Source of the DNA: an uncultured Clostridia bacterium
Lineage (GTDB): Bacteria > Bacillota > Clostridia > Oscillospirales > Ruminococcaceae
NCBI GenBank assembly: GCA_947629905.1
Contig: CANRFM010000012.1
Span: 1-57,650 of the forward strand
DNA: 57,650 nucleotides
Direction: 5' to 3'
The notes under the pieces were generated by a model. That model did not search any database and was not told the origin of the DNA. It worked only from the letters and a program-made list of their open reading frames with translations. This document shows positions 7,969-16,828 of this stretch, one piece after another. Both the position numbers and the translations under genes were made by a program. Numbering within the stretch: position 1 is the first letter of the stretch; the number at the start of each line of letters is the position of its first letter.

Positions 7969-8493
7969 ATGGGACTGAAACAATTTCTGGAAATCGGAAA
8001 AATCACAAACGTCCATGGTCTTGCCGGGGAAGTTAAGGTATACCCCTGGTGTGACGATGCGGCGTTTTTGTGTTCCTTTCCTACGCTTTACACGGACAAG
8101 AACGGCAGCCATGCCGTGCAGGTACAGCGTGCCCGTGTGCAGCAGAATATGGTCATTCTGCAATTTGCCGGATGCACGACCCGTGAACAGGCAGAAGCCC
8201 TGCGCAATACGATTTTATATGCCGACAGGAACGACATGGAACTGGAGGACGGGTGCTATTTCATTCAGGATCTGATCGGGCTGCAAGTGATCGATGCCGA
8301 CACCGGAAAGGTCTGGGGCATTCTGAAAGATGTACTCCAGACGGGTGCGAATGATGTCTATGTGATCCGTGATGAGGCGCTGCACAAGGAATACCTTGCC
8401 CCTGCCATTCCGGATGTTATTCTTGAAACGGACGTGGCAGGCGGGACGATGACCATCCGCCCGCTGAAAGGGCTGTTTGACGATGCGGATTGA
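7969..8493 (+). CDS. rimM: Ribosome maturation factor RimM
   Basis: The 174-residue protein has the RimM N-terminal beta-barrel (IGKITNVHGLAGEVKVYPW) and a C-terminal PRC-barrel, including GILKDVLQTGANDVYVI. It binds S19 and assists maturation of the 30S head. It follows khpA by 4 bp and its 3' end overlaps trmD by 11 bp, which suggests translational coupling. Confidence 0.96.
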   Translation: MGLKQFLEIGKITNVHGLAGEVKVYPWCDDAAFLCSFPTLYTDKNGSHAVQVQRARVQQNMVILQFAGCTTREQAEALRNTILYADRNDMELEDGCYFIQDLIGLQVIDADTGKVWGILKDVLQTGANDVYVIRDEALHKEYLAPAIPDVILETDVAGGTMTIRPLKGLFDDAD

Positions 8494-9190
8494 GATCGCC
8501 ACGCTGTTTCCGGATATGTGTGAAGCCGTCCTCTCCGAAAGTATTGTCGGACGGGCACGCAAAGCCGGGTATATCGCCGTCACCTGTCATAATATCCGGG
8601 ACTACACACTGGACAAGCACCGCCGGGTCGATGACAAGCCTTTCGGGGGCGGCATGGGCATGGTCATGCAGGCAGAACCCATTTACCGCTGTTGGAAAGC
8701 GGTCTGCGCTGCTCTCCCGGAAAAGCCCCACACGATCTACCTCTCCCCACAGGGGAAAACGCTCACGCAGCAGCGTGTCCGTGAACTTTCCCGGCTGCCT
8801 TCGCTGTTTTTGCTGTGCGGTCACTATGAGGGGGTAGATCAGCGGGTTTTGGACAGGATCGTGGACGAGGAAATCTCTATCGGGGACTACGTGCTGACCG
8901 GCGGCGAACTCCCGGCACTGGTGCTGACGGATGCGGTTGCAAGGATGTGTACCGGCGTACTCCCGAATGCCTCCGCCTTTGAGGAGGAGAGCCATTTCAG
9001 CGGACTGTTGGAATATCCGCAGTATACCCGCCCGGAGATCTGGGAGGGGGAGGGCGTTCCGGAAGTGCTGCTGTCCGGGCATCACCGGAATATTGACAAG
9101 TGGCGGCAGGAAGAGAGCCTGCGTGTCACGCAGGAAAAGCGCCCTGACCTCTATGCGGCTTTTCTGAAACGGGAAAACAGCCCGGAGTAA
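8483..9190 (+). CDS. trmD: tRNA (guanine-N1)-methyltransferase TrmD
   Basis: The 235-residue SPOUT methyltransferase makes m1G37 in tRNAs, preventing +1 frameshifts. The N-terminal MRIEIATLFPDM is typical, and the trefoil-knot S-adenosylmethionine site is visible as LCGHYEGVDQR and IGDYVLTGGE. ATG 8483 is preferred over a TTG two codons upstream because it gives the conserved N-terminus. The ribosomal protein L19 gene that normally follows is absent; a new promoter and iscS come next. Confidence 0.97.
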   Translation: MRIEIATLFPDMCEAVLSESIVGRARKAGYIAVTCHNIRDYTLDKHRRVDDKPFGGGMGMVMQAEPIYRCWKAVCAALPEKPHTIYLSPQGKTLTQQRVRELSRLPSLFLLCGHYEGVDQRVLDRIVDEEISIGDYVLTGGELPALVLTDAVARMCTGVLPNASAFEEESHFSGLLEYPQYTRPEIWEGEGVPEVLLSGHHRNIDKWRQEESLRVTQEKRPDLYAAFLKRENSPE

Positions 9191-9206
9191 ACCCGGCTAA
9201 CAAAAC

Positions 9207-9235
9207 TTGCATGATCGGGGATAATGTGGTATACT
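9207..9235 (+). promoter_or_regulatory. Sigma-A promoter of iscS-iscU
   Basis: TTGCAT (9207-9212) and TATACT (9230-9235) are separated by 17 bp with a TGTGG extended -10. No IscR-like site was recognised nearby. Confidence 0.78.
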
Positions 9236-9274
9236 ATATGTGATTGTATATTGAGTAGAAAGGGAATGATGCGA

Positions 9275-10468
9275 ATGGAACACCGCTATATCTACGCAGA
9301 CAACGCTGCAACGACACCCGTTTCAGATGCGGTCCTCGAAGCCATGCTGCCCTATTTCCAGACAAATTACGGAAATCCGTCCAGCATTTACGCAAAGGGC
9401 AGAGAAAACGAACGTGCCGTCATGGATGCCCGTGCCCGTGTGGCTGCCTGTCTCGGCGCACAGCCGGGGGAGATTTTTTTCACGGGCGGCGGTTCGGAAT
9501 CGGACAACTGGGCGATCAAATGCACGGCTGACCGCCTTGCCGCACAGGGCAAGAAGCACATCATCACCAGTGTCTTTGAGCATCACGCTGTCCTGCACAC
9601 CTGCGAATATCTGGAAAAGCACGGCTTTGAGGTGACCTATCTGCCTGTAGGAGATAAGGGACTCATCGACCCGGCAGACGTGGAAGCTGCCATCCGGGAG
9701 GATACCGCACTTGTCACGATCATGTATGCCAATAATGAAATTGGCACGATCCAGCCCGTTCCGGAGATCGGGGAGATCTGCCACGCCCACAAGGTATTGT
9801 TCCATACCGATGCAGTACAAGCTGTGGGAAATGTGGAAATTGACGTGAAAGCGCAGCATATTGATATGCTGTCCCTCTCCGGGCATAAACTCCATGCCCC
9901 CAAGGGCGTGGGTGCGCTGTACGTCCGCAAGGGCATTTCGCTTCCCAACCTCATCCACGGCGGCGGTCAAGAAATGGGCAGACGTGCCGGAACGGAAAAT
10001 GTGCCGGGCATCATCGGGCTTGCCAAGGCAATGGAGATTGCCACGACCGGCATCCCCGAAAAGATCGCAAGGCTCACCCCCCTGCGGGACAGGTTAATTG
10101 ACGGCATTTTGCAGATCGACCAGACCCGCCTGAACGGTGACAGGGAACACCGCCTTTGTGGCAATGTGAATGTCTCCATTGTCGGCGTAGAGGGCGAAAG
10201 TTTGCTGCTGATGCTGGATCATTTCGGCATTGCGGCTTCTTCGGGGTCGGCTTGTACGTCGGGTTCGCTTGACCCGTCACACGTACTGCTGTCTTTGGGG
10301 TTGATACACGAGGTCGCACACGGTTCACTGCGGCTGAGTTTGGGCAATGATTTCACAGAGGACGATGCAGCGTATATGCTCTCCGTCATTCCGCAGGTCG
10401 TGGAACGCCTGCGTGCCATGTCCCCCATGTGGGAAACCATCTGCAAGGAAGGCAGACGGCTTGTCTGA
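9275..10468 (+). CDS. iscS: Cysteine desulfurase (IscS/NifS type)
   Basis: The 397-residue PLP enzyme removes sulfur from cysteine for Fe-S cluster assembly and tRNA thiolation. The N-terminal [10 protein letters not shown] block, the [11 protein letters not shown]chiff-base lysine motif and the catalytic cysteine in [16 protein letters not shown] are all present. Several ATGs cluster at the start. The one at 9275 is chosen because it sits about nine bases after AAAGGGA and yields the shortest N-terminus before the conserved block; 9269 is the alternative. iscU follows 17 bp downstream, so the pair forms a minimal Fe-S assembly unit. Confidence 0.95.
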   Translation: MEHRYIYADNAATTPVSDAVLEAMLPYFQTNYGNPSSIYAKGRENERAVMDARARVAACLGAQPGEIFFTGGGSESDNWAIKCTADRLAAQGKKHIITSVFEHHAVLHTCEYLEKHGFEVTYLPVGDKGLIDPADVEAAIREDTALVTIMYANNEIGTIQPVPEIGEICHAHKVLFHTDAVQAVGNVEIDVKAQHIDMLSLSGHKLHAPKGVGALYVRKGISLPNLIHGGGQEMGRRAGTENVPGIIGLAKAMEIATTGIPEKIARLTPLRDRLIDGILQIDQTRLNGDREHRLCGNVNVSIVGVEGESLLLMLDHFGIAASSGSACTSGSLDPSHVLLSLGLIHEVAHGSLRLSLGNDFTEDDAAYMLSVIPQVVERLRAMSPMWETICKEGRRLV

Positions 10469-10485
10469 TTGAAAGGAGAAAGACG

Positions 10486-10911
10486 ATGAATTACAGCGAA
10501 AAAGTAATGGATCACTTCACCAATCCACGCAATGTCGGCGAAATTCCGGATGCGGACGGTATCGGGGAAGTCGGCAATGCCAAGTGCGGCGACATCATGA
10601 AAATGTACCTGAAGATCGATGGCACGACCATCACGGATGTCAAGTTCAAGACCTTTGGCTGCGGGGCTGCGGTGGCAACTTCTTCTATGGCAACGGAGAT
10701 GATCAAGGGCAAAAGCATCGAGGAAGCTTTGCAGCTGACCAACAAGGCAGTCATGGAAGCACTGGACGGACTGCCGCCCGTGAAGGTACACTGCTCCGTA
10801 CTGGCAGAACAGGCGATTAAGGCTGCACTGTCGGACTACTACCGGCGGCAGGGCATCGACCCCGAACCCATTGTCGGAACAGTGCCCGACTGTGAAGATT
10901 GTCATGAATAA
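10486..10911 (+). CDS. iscU: Fe-S cluster scaffold IscU/NifU N-terminal type
   Basis: The 141-residue protein is the scaffold on which IscS builds Fe-S clusters. The three cluster cysteines are visible in NAKCGD, FGCGAA and VHCSVLAE, and the Asp of the CGD motif is kept. The sequence ends with a short Cys-containing tail (VPDCEDCHE) seen in the Clostridial form. The ATG at 10486 follows AAAGGAGAAAG. It is co-transcribed with iscS and followed by a strong terminator. Confidence 0.95.
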   Translation: MNYSEKVMDHFTNPRNVGEIPDADGIGEVGNAKCGDIMKMYLKIDGTTITDVKFKTFGCGAAVATSSMATEMIKGKSIEEALQLTNKAVMEALDGLPPVKVHCSVLAEQAIKAALSDYYRRQGIDPEPIVGTVPDCEDCHE

Positions 10912-10915
10912 AGCA

Positions 10916-10950
10916 AGCGAGCGTCCGTAAAGGGCGCTCGCTGTTTTGTT
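10916..10950. terminator. Terminator between iscU and the CYTH gene
   Basis: AGCGAGCG (10916-10923) pairs perfectly with CGCTCGCT (10935-10942), and GTTTTGTT follows on the plus strand. It ends the iscSU transcript. It lies in a convergent junction and may also stop the minus-strand operon, though less efficiently. Confidence 0.88.
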
Positions 10951-11468
10951 CAGCTCTCCTCCAGGAAGTGCTGTGTATGGGCAAGTTCAAAATTTCCGTA
11001 CGCTGTCTCCCCCGTGATCTCCCGCAGCACCGGAAGAAACGGCGGCAGTGTGACCGGGGTCTGCATATCGGGCAGTTCGATTTCCAGTGTCGCATAGGCA
11101 TTGCTGAAATCATAAATATCCAGCTCAAACCGCTGCCCCCGGTAGGTGAAACAGTACCGCTTTTTGCAGATGTCCACCCCCGGCAGCCGTTCCTGCATCA
11201 GCGCCTGAAACTGCTCCGCTGCGATCTCGTCCTCCAGTTCGATACGCTCCCCGAATGCGATCGGCTTCTTTCGGGTGTAGGTGTACTGCCATCCCGTGCC
11301 GGGCGTGCCACGCTTCCGGACACGCCTGCTGTAGCCCGAACCGTCATCTTTCAGGTAATACTGAAAGATCTCCGTGCAGGACACTTCTTCCATGGCTGCC
11401 ATTGCCGCCTGTTCCGGGAACGTGAGCAGGTACTTCCGCTCGATCTCCCTCGGCAGATCATGCGCCAT
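10950..11468 (-). CDS. CYTH-domain phosphohydrolase-like protein
   Basis: The 172-residue protein carries the ExExK signature as EIERKYLL near the N-terminus. Later basic strands (SRRVRKRG, TYTRKK) and acidic strands (FELDIYDF, LEIELPD) complete the triphosphate tunnel fold. CYTH proteins include triphosphatases, thiamine triphosphatases and class IV adenylate cyclases; the activity here cannot be chosen from sequence. It is the last gene of the proS operon and its start overlaps the upstream hotdog gene by 11 bp. Confidence 0.88.
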   Translation of the reverse strand: MAHDLPREIERKYLLTFPEQAAMAAMEEVSCTEIFQYYLKDDGSGYSRRVRKRGTPGTGWQYTYTRKKPIAFGERIELEDEIAAEQFQALMQERLPGVDICKKRYCFTYRGQRFELDIYDFSNAYATLEIELPDMQTPVTLPPFLPVLREITGETAYGNFELAHTQHFLEES

Positions 11469-11859
11469 TGCCGTTCCTTGCCTCTGCCTTCTGGAAAAAC
11501 GGCTCTGCTTTTACCACAAAGCGCTTGTGAACGCCGCTGCCGATCTCTCCGGCTTCATCCCGTGCCGAGACCTGAAACGTCAGCTCTCGCCCCTCGACAG
11601 CCGTCAGTTCTGCCCTTGCTGTTACCAACGCTCCCGCTGCGGTCGCTGCCGTATGCCGGATGTCCAGTGCCGTGCCGACAGTTGTTTCATCCTCGTCCAG
11701 TGCTTCCCCGACCAACAGGTAAGCCGCTTTCTCCATCAGCGCTGCCATCATGGGCGTTGCCAGTACCGGCAGCGAACCGCTCTCCACACTCGTCGCCAGC
11801 ATGGATTCATGCACATAGGCGCTGACTTCTGCATGACAGCCGATCTTCAATTCTTTCAT
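11458..11859 (-). CDS. Hotdog-fold thioesterase (FlK-like)
   Basis: The 133-residue protein resembles fluoroacetyl-CoA thioesterase-type hotdog proteins. The SVESGSLPVLATPMMAALMEKAA stretch resembles the family's nucleotide-binding and central-helix region, and VGTALDIRHTAAT resembles the family GTxxxxxHxAAT block. Such proteins hydrolyse small acyl-CoAs; the substrate is not evident. Start 11859 is set by GGGAGG nine bases upstream. It lies between the HD hydrolase and CYTH genes. Confidence 0.8.
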   Translation of the reverse strand: MKELKIGCHAEVSAYVHESMLATSVESGSLPVLATPMMAALMEKAAYLLVGEALDEDETTVGTALDIRHTAATAAGALVTARAELTAVEGRELTFQVSARDEAGEIGSGVHKRFVVKAEPFFQKAEARNGNGA

Positions 11860-11872
11860 AACCAAAACCTCC

Positions 11873-12472
11873 CTAATCGAGCAGCATTCCCTCCCGGAGT
11901 GCTGCTTCTGTGATCTCACGGGCAAGCTCGCCAATGGCTTCGCTCCCGTCCTTTGTGACCTGTGCATTCCGGGCAATGACCTGCTCCACGTGAATGCCCC
12001 GTTCTTTCCACGAAATGCCGCCTTTCCGGTAATTCAGCAGCATCGGCTGGATCCGGTCAAGGGCATTGGCAAATTTCGCTTCCGGTGTCTCCCGGGCTTC
12101 AAATTCCTCCCAGAGTCCCCGGTATTCCCGTTCCTGCTCTTCCGGCAGCAGGGCGAACAGGCGGTCTGCCGCTTTCTGCTCCCGGATCGCTTTTGTCTTG
12201 TACCCCTCGGTGTCATAGGCATAGGTGTCCCCGGCATCGACCTCGACCACATCGTGGACAAGCACCATTTTCATGACGTGCAGCACATCGACCGCTTCCC
12301 GTGCGTGTTCGGCTAAAATACACGCCATAATGGCCAAGTGAAAACTATGCTCGGCATCATTTTCGGGTCTGTCCTCGTGCAGCACATAGGTCTGCCGGTA
12401 GATATTTTTCAGCTTGTCAAGCTCTAACAAAAAAGTGAGCTGCTGTTTCAGGCGTTCGTTTTCCATACTCAT
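11873..12472 (-). CDS. HD-domain hydrolase (YfbR/HDDC2-like)
   Basis: The 199-residue protein has the HD-superfamily metal ligands: the first His in AEHSFHLA, the HD pair in LVHDVVEVDAGD and a later Asp in NALDRIQP. This matches 5'-deoxynucleotidase YfbR/HDDC2-like phosphohydrolases, which act on deoxynucleoside monophosphates. The ATG overlaps the nagZ-like stop by 4 bp, so translation is probably coupled. Confidence 0.85.
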   Translation of the reverse strand: MSMENERLKQQLTFLLELDKLKNIYRQTYVLHEDRPENDAEHSFHLAIMACILAEHAREAVDVLHVMKMVLVHDVVEVDAGDTYAYDTEGYKTKAIREQKAADRLFALLPEEQEREYRGLWEEFEARETPEAKFANALDRIQPMLLNYRKGGISWKERGIHVEQVIARNAQVTKDGSEAIGELAREITEAALREGMLLD

Positions 12473-13683
12473 CCCACCAGTCCAAGCTTTTCTTTCTCCG
12501 CAAGAATGCGGTTCACGCTCTCGTCAATGCGTTCTTCGCTGATCCTGCCGCTTTCGACCGCTTCCTGCAAACCCGCAAGCGCTTCCTCAAAATTCTGCGG
12601 CATCAGCAGCACATCCACGCCCGCTTCAACTGCCATGACAGCCGCTTCCCCGGAAGTATAGCTGCCGGAGATCGTATTCATCTGAAGCGAATCCGTCACG
12701 ATCAGTCCCTGAAATCCGAGTTCGCCCCGCAGCAGATCGGTGCAGACCACCGGAGAAAGGCAGGCAGGCAGATCATCACCTACGCCCGTCACGATCTGAT
12801 GACTCACCATCACGAAATCTGCCCCTGCCGTAATGCCGCCCGCAAACGGAACAAATTCCGCAGCCCGGAGCTGATCGAGGGAACGTTCGATGACAATTTT
12901 TTCATCTGTATGGGCGTTGCCGTCCTCTGCCCCAAGACCGGGGAAATGCTTGAGGGTCGCCGCAACACCGGTACTTTGCAGCCCCTGTACATAGGCTTGC
13001 ACCAGTTTGGAAACGACTTCCGGGTCGGAGCTGAAAATACGGTCGCCCAGTTCGTTGCCCTCGTTCAGATCCACATCTGCCACCGGGGCAAAATCGAGAT
13101 TGAATCCCAGTCCGCCAATGTCCTTGCCGATCGTCATGCCGACCTCAAAGACTGCCACATCGTCGCCGCTTTCCCCGTAGGTCTGCATGGGCTCTATGGC
13201 TGTCGTGCCGAGGGTATCGGCGCAGCGGGCAACCTGTCCGCCCTCCTCATCGACCGCAAGGAACAGCCCCAGACCCGATGCGGACTTGGCAAACGTCTGC
13301 ATACCGGAGAGCATTTCCTGTGTCTGTTCCACGGTTTCAAGGTTGCCGGAAAAATAGATCAGTCCGCCCACCGGGTGCTTGCTGAATGCCGTCCGGGAGG
13401 CATCCCCGAACTGTGTCACCTGTGTGTATCCCGTCAGGGCTTCCGGTGTGACGATGAACATCTGGTGCAGCTTCTCATCAAGGGTCATCTCCGCCGCCGT
13501 GGACGGTGCTTCTGCCGGGGCAGTCTCTTCCGGAGGAATGCTGTTTTCCGGGACGACAGCACCGGCTTCTGTCGGGAAAATTTCGGTGATGTTCCTGTGT
13601 TCCGTTTCCTTTTCAGCGGCACATCCCGTCAGCAGGGCAGCGGCAAGCAGCACCCCTGTCAGCTGCAAAGCTTTCGCTGCCAT
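12469..13683 (-). CDS. NagZ-like GH3 beta-N-acetylhexosaminidase lipoprotein with altered catalytic dyad
   Basis: This 404-residue protein begins with a signal peptide ending in the lipobox LLTGC, so it should be anchored outside the membrane. A Ser/Pro/Glu-rich linker precedes a glycoside hydrolase family 3 TIM barrel of the NagZ type, which cleaves GlcNAc from muropeptides or glycans. The nucleophile Asp331 is present in LIVTDSLQMN. The acid/base loop that normally reads KHFPGxGxxxxD[ST]H reads KHFPGLGAEDGNAH, so the dyad Asp is Asn256 while His258 is kept. The start at 13683 overlaps the proS stop (TGATG). Activity may be reduced or the chemistry shifted. Confidence 0.88.
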   Translation of the reverse strand: MAAKALQLTGVLLAAALLTGCAAEKETEHRNITEIFPTEAGAVVPENSIPPEETAPAEAPSTAAEMTLDEKLHQMFIVTPEALTGYTQVTQFGDASRTAFSKHPVGGLIYFSGNLETVEQTQEMLSGMQTFAKSASGLGLFLAVDEEGGQVARCADTLGTTAIEPMQTYGESGDDVAVFEVGMTIGKDIGGLGFNLDFAPVADVDLNEGNELGDRIFSSDPEVVSKLVQAYVQGLQSTGVAATLKHFPGLGAEDGNAHTDEKIVIERSLDQLRAAEFVPFAGGITAGADFVMVSHQIVTGVGDDLPACLSPVVCTDLLRGELGFQGLIVTDSLQMNTISGSYTSGEAAVMAVEAGVDVLLMPQNFEEALAGLQEAVESGRISEERIDESVNRILAEKEKLGLVG

Positions 13684-15125
13684 CAATACGCCTTCCCCCA
13701 AAGCACCATGCACTTGGCAGGCTTGCCGCAGCAAACGCAGGTGTCGGCAATGTGCTTCTGTTCGAGCGGAATACACCGGGAACCTGCCCCGGTCTGCGCC
13801 TTGACCTCATCCTCGCAGGCTTCGTCACCGCACCACATCGCTTCGATAAAGCCGTCCTTTTCGGCAAGTGCAGCCTGTATCTCCTCAATGGAACGGCACT
13901 GGTAGGTGCGGTTCTTCCGGTTTTCGAGGGCAGCGGCATACAGTCCGTCGTGCACTTCCTGCAATTTCGCCTGTACGCTTTCCGTCAGGCTGTCCAGTGA
14001 GACTGGCGTCTTTTCGCCGTTGTGGCGGGTCGCTAAAATACACTGGTTCGCTGCAATATCTCTCGGTCCGATCTCGAGACGTACCGGAACGCCCTTCATC
14101 TCGTACTCCGCAAACTTCCAGCCCGGCGAATTGTCCGTCTCGTCCAGTTTGACACGGATGCCGGCAGCTTTCAGCTGTGCGCAGACTCCCCGTGCCTTGT
14201 CCAGTACGCCCTCTTTGTGCATGGCAGCCGGAACGATCACGACCTGAATGGGTGCGACCGCAGGCGGCAGCACCAGACCGTTATTGTCCCCGTGGGTCAT
14301 GATGATCGCACCGATCAGGCGTGTCGTCACGCCCCAGCTTGTCTGGTGGGGGTATTTCAGGGTGTTGTCCTTGTCGGCATACTGAATGCCAAATGCCTGT
14401 GCAAAGCCGTCCCCGAAATAGTGGGACGTGCCTGCCTGCAACGCCTTGCCGTCATGCATCAAAGCTTCGATGGCATAGGTGGAGACTGCCCCGGCGAACT
14501 TGTCGCTTTCGGTTTTCTTCCCCTGTACGACCGGAATAGCAAGCGACTCCTCGCAGAAGCGGGTGTACACGCCAAGCATCTGTTCGGTCTCGGCAATTGC
14601 CTCCTCGGCTGTGGCATGAATGGTATGCCCCTCCTGCCAGAGAAATTCCCGGGAACGCAGGAACGGGCGGGTCGTCTTTTCCCAACGCACCACGCTGACC
14701 CACTGATTATAGAGTTTCGGAAGGTCACGATAGGAATGCACGATATCCTTATAGTGGTCGCAGAACAGTGTCTCGGAGGTCGGGCGCACGCAGAGGCGTT
14801 CTTCGAGTTTCGTATTGCCGCCGTATGTCACCCATGCGACTTCCGGTGCAAAGCCCTCGACATGGTCTTTTTCTTTCTGAAGCAGCGATTCGGGGATGAA
14901 CATTGGCATATTGACATTTTCGTGCCCGGTCTCCTTGAACATCCCGTCCAGAATGCGCTGGATATTCTCCCAGATCGCATAGCCGTAGGGACGGATGACC
15001 ATACAGCCCTTGACACTGGTGTAGGCGATCAGTTCCGCCTTTTTGACAATGTCCGTGTACCACTGTGCAAAATCCTCATCCATCGGGGTAATGGCATCCA
15101 CCATCTTTTTTTCATTCTTAGCCAT
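13683..15125 (-). CDS. proS: Prolyl-tRNA synthetase (short, ProS type 3)
   Basis: The 480-residue class II synthetase charges tRNA-Pro. It lacks the editing insertion of bacterial long-type ProS, so it belongs to the shorter archaeal/eukaryal-like type common in Clostridia. Motif 2 is seen around [31 protein letters not shown], and the anticodon-binding domain and a Cys-containing C-terminal zinc-like segment ([10 protein letters not shown]) follow. It is preceded 24 bp upstream by an 81-residue membrane protein gene. A tRNA-Pro gene lies only 370 bp upstream. No T-box leader is present. Confidence 0.97.
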   Translation of the reverse strand: MAKNEKKMVDAITPMDEDFAQWYTDIVKKAELIAYTSVKGCMVIRPYGYAIWENIQRILDGMFKETGHENVNMPMFIPESLLQKEKDHVEGFAPEVAWVTYGGNTKLEERLCVRPTSETLFCDHYKDIVHSYRDLPKLYNQWVSVVRWEKTTRPFLRSREFLWQEGHTIHATAEEAIAETEQMLGVYTRFCEESLAIPVVQGKKTESDKFAGAVSTYAIEALMHDGKALQAGTSHYFGDGFAQAFGIQYADKDNTLKYPHQTSWGVTTRLIGAIIMTHGDNNGLVLPPAVAPIQVVIVPAAMHKEGVLDKARGVCAQLKAAGIRVKLDETDNSPGWKFAEYEMKGVPVRLEIGPRDIAANQCILATRHNGEKTPVSLDSLTESVQAKLQEVHDGLYAAALENRKNRTYQCRSIEEIQAALAEKDGFIEAMWCGDEACEDEVKAQTGAGSRCIPLEQKHIADTCVCCGKPAKCMVLWGKAY

Positions 15126-15149
15126 AGAACATGATCCTTTCTGTATTTG

Positions 15150-15395
15150 TCAAGCCTTGCTGTCAGGCTTTTCATCCTGTTCCGGTTGCTCCGGTTTTGC
15201 AGGGGGAAGATCGTAGATCGAACGTATCCCGTAGGTATCGTCCTGTTTCGGGTCATGGGTCTTGCGGTAGTCAGCGATCCACTTGTCCACGTGCTTTGCG
15301 ATCCACGGGGTCAGTTCCGCAAACAGATAGATCAGCCCCAGTACGATAACAGTCATCACGACAAATTGAATGATCTGTGAGACCTCAAGCTGCAT
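15150..15395 (-). CDS. Small single-pass membrane protein, unknown function
   Basis: This 81-residue protein has one hydrophobic helix at about residues 8-28 and then an amphipathic, basic stretch. Its Pro/Gln/Glu/Lys-rich tail ends in DSKA and would be cytoplasmic. Start 15395 sits six bases after AGGAGG. It is the first gene behind the proS promoter and only 24 bp before proS, so it should be co-expressed with the synthetase. No family is recognised. Confidence 0.72.
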   Translation of the reverse strand: MQLEVSQIIQFVVMTVIVLGLIYLFAELTPWIAKHVDKWIADYRKTHDPKQDDTYGIRSIYDLPPAKPEQPEQDEKPDSKA

Positions 15396-15418
15396 ACTGT
15401 TCACCTCCTGCCTATTCC

Positions 15419-15447
15419 ATTATAGCAGATTGTTCCCGAAAAATCAA
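15419..15447 (-). promoter_or_regulatory. Sigma-A promoter of the proS operon
   Basis: On the minus strand TTGATT (15447-15442) and TATAAT (15424-15419) are 17 bp apart. The start codon of the small membrane protein follows within about 25 bp, so the leader is very short. Confidence 0.8.
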
Positions 15448-15456
15448 GTATTTGTC

Positions 15457-15486
15457 AAAAAAATATGCTCCCTTTCCGGGAGCATA
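15457..15486 (-). terminator. Terminator of tRNA-Pro
   Basis: On the minus strand TATGCTCCC and GGGAGCATA form a perfect 9-bp stem with a 5-nt loop, followed by seven T residues. It starts only 7 bp beyond the tRNA 3' end. Confidence 0.92.
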
Positions 15487-15492
15487 GGCGTA

Positions 15493-15566
15493 TCGGGATG
15501 ACAGGACTCGAACCTGCGGCATCTTGGTCCCAAACCAAGCACTCTACCAAACTGAGCTACATCCCG
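15493..15566 (-). tRNA. tRNA-Pro (UGG anticodon)
   Basis: A 74-nt cloverleaf on the minus strand has acceptor arms CGGGATG and CATCCCG with discriminator A. The D-arm starts TAGCTCAG, the anticodon stem is CTTGG/CCAAG with loop TTTGGGA (anticodon TGG), and the T-arm contains GGTTCGAGTCC. The 3' CCA is not encoded. It stands alone with its own promoter and terminator, next to the prolyl-tRNA synthetase operon. Confidence 0.97.
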
Positions 15567-15577
15567 TCGGCTATTCT

Positions 15578-15606
15578 ATTATATCATATTTTGAAAGGTT
15601 TGTCAA
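15578..15606 (-). promoter_or_regulatory. Consensus promoter of tRNA-Pro
   Basis: Perfect TTGACA (15606-15601) and perfect TATAAT (15583-15578) lie 17 bp apart on the minus strand, as expected for a strongly transcribed stable RNA gene. Confidence 0.9.
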
Positions 15607-15610
15607 GTAT

Positions 15611-15643
15611 AAAAATAAGGAACTCCCGGATCAGCGGGAGTTC
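15611..15643 (-). terminator. Terminator of the upstream membrane protein gene
   Basis: On the minus strand GAACTCCCG and CGGGAGTTC form a 9-bp stem with a short loop, and a T-rich run (CTTATTTTTATAC) follows. The tRNA promoter begins directly after it. Confidence 0.88.
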
Positions 15644-15666
15644 ACTAAATCGTTCAGGTATCCCGA

Positions 15667-16761
15667 TCAGAACAGCCCCAGATCCTGATTGGAAATATCA
15701 AAATACTGTTCCAAAATCGCCACATAATAGCGGAATACGACCTTGCCGTTGTAATACAGCACATCCCCCTGTTCCGGAATGCCGAGCGTGATCAGGTCGT
15801 TCTCCGTCAGTGAGCTGAATGGAACCGTCCGCAGATCCTCCGTGGTGATCCCCAGCACGGAAAGCGCATGGTCGCTCAGTTCATCGAGCATATACTCCGA
15901 CTGCTCCGTTTTCAGGTCTGTCATCTGCTGCGGTGTGAGTGTCACAACGATGTTATGATAGTCCTCCGCCATGAGGTCAGCGCTGCGCCCGTCAGAATAG
16001 GTGACACGATAGGCAGGGCGGTTCAGGAGCGTCATCTGCGCATCACTCAGGCTTGCCGTAATATCATCCGAAATGCCCTCGATCTGCTGTGTAATATCGG
16101 CACGGCTCTCCGTCTGCCATACCAAAGTCACGTCCTGATTGAGGGGACGTTCGATCTTGACATCTCTCGAAAGCCCTTTTATGCGGAACACCGCAAAATC
16201 ATTTGCCTTGTCCAGTTCGTTGCTCTCCACGGAAACTTTGGTACTGCCGTTGGAGCTGTCCACGGTTTCCGTCAAAGTGCAGCGGTAGATACCGGACGGC
16301 GATGTACTCTCCTGCACGACAGTCGTGACCGTAGACGGCGCAAACAGCGATGTCACCAGAAAATACACCAGTGAACCCAGCAGGTACAGCAGCAAAAAGA
16401 TCGTACCCCATACAGTTTTCGCCGTCTCACTCATGCCCGAAAAGAAGAAGATCACCAGTGCCACCAGCAGCGGCGGTATCAGTACCCCCCACTGCCCGAA
16501 ATACAGCAGTACCGGCAGCAGCATTCCCGGCAGAAGCAGCAGGCTTGTCAGCTTGGTGATCAGCTGTTCCCTCGTGTAGAGCATCACCACCAGCGCAAAA
16601 ATGGAAATCGCAGAAATCAGCACACACGCCTGTGTCGGGCGCAGCAGCTCCATGTCATAAAAGACGGAGTTATACGCAAGCCAGAACACCCCGACAGCAT
16701 ACAGCGGACTCAGCAATGATACGACACGCTTTGTCCATATATTTGAGAATAGCTCGTTCAT
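15667..16761 (-). CDS. Polytopic membrane protein of unknown function
   Basis: This 364-residue protein has about five membrane helices in its first 140 residues. They are followed by a soluble domain of about 220 residues that probably faces outside. The distal domain contains beta-rich segments and a final helical part with an LTPQQMTDLKTEQS stretch. Start 16761 follows GGGGGGAC. It is a single-gene transcription unit with a consensus-like promoter and a strong terminator. No family is recognised and no catalytic motif stands out. Confidence 0.75.
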   Translation of the reverse strand: MNELFSNIWTKRVVSLLSPLYAVGVFWLAYNSVFYDMELLRPTQACVLISAISIFALVVMLYTREQLITKLTSLLLLPGMLLPVLLYFGQWGVLIPPLLVALVIFFFSGMSETAKTVWGTIFLLLYLLGSLVYFLVTSLFAPSTVTTVVQESTSPSGIYRCTLTETVDSSNGSTKVSVESNELDKANDFAVFRIKGLSRDVKIERPLNQDVTLVWQTESRADITQQIEGISDDITASLSDAQMTLLNRPAYRVTYSDGRSADLMAEDYHNIVVTLTPQQMTDLKTEQSEYMLDELSDHALSVLGITTEDLRTVPFSSLTENDLITLGIPEQGDVLYYNGKVVFRYYVAILEQYFDISNQDLGLF

Positions 16762-16828
16762 GATCGTTGTCCCCCCGAAACGGAGACCTTCCTTTCTCTG
16801 TAGTTTCGCAAAATAAGCCACTGTTTCT

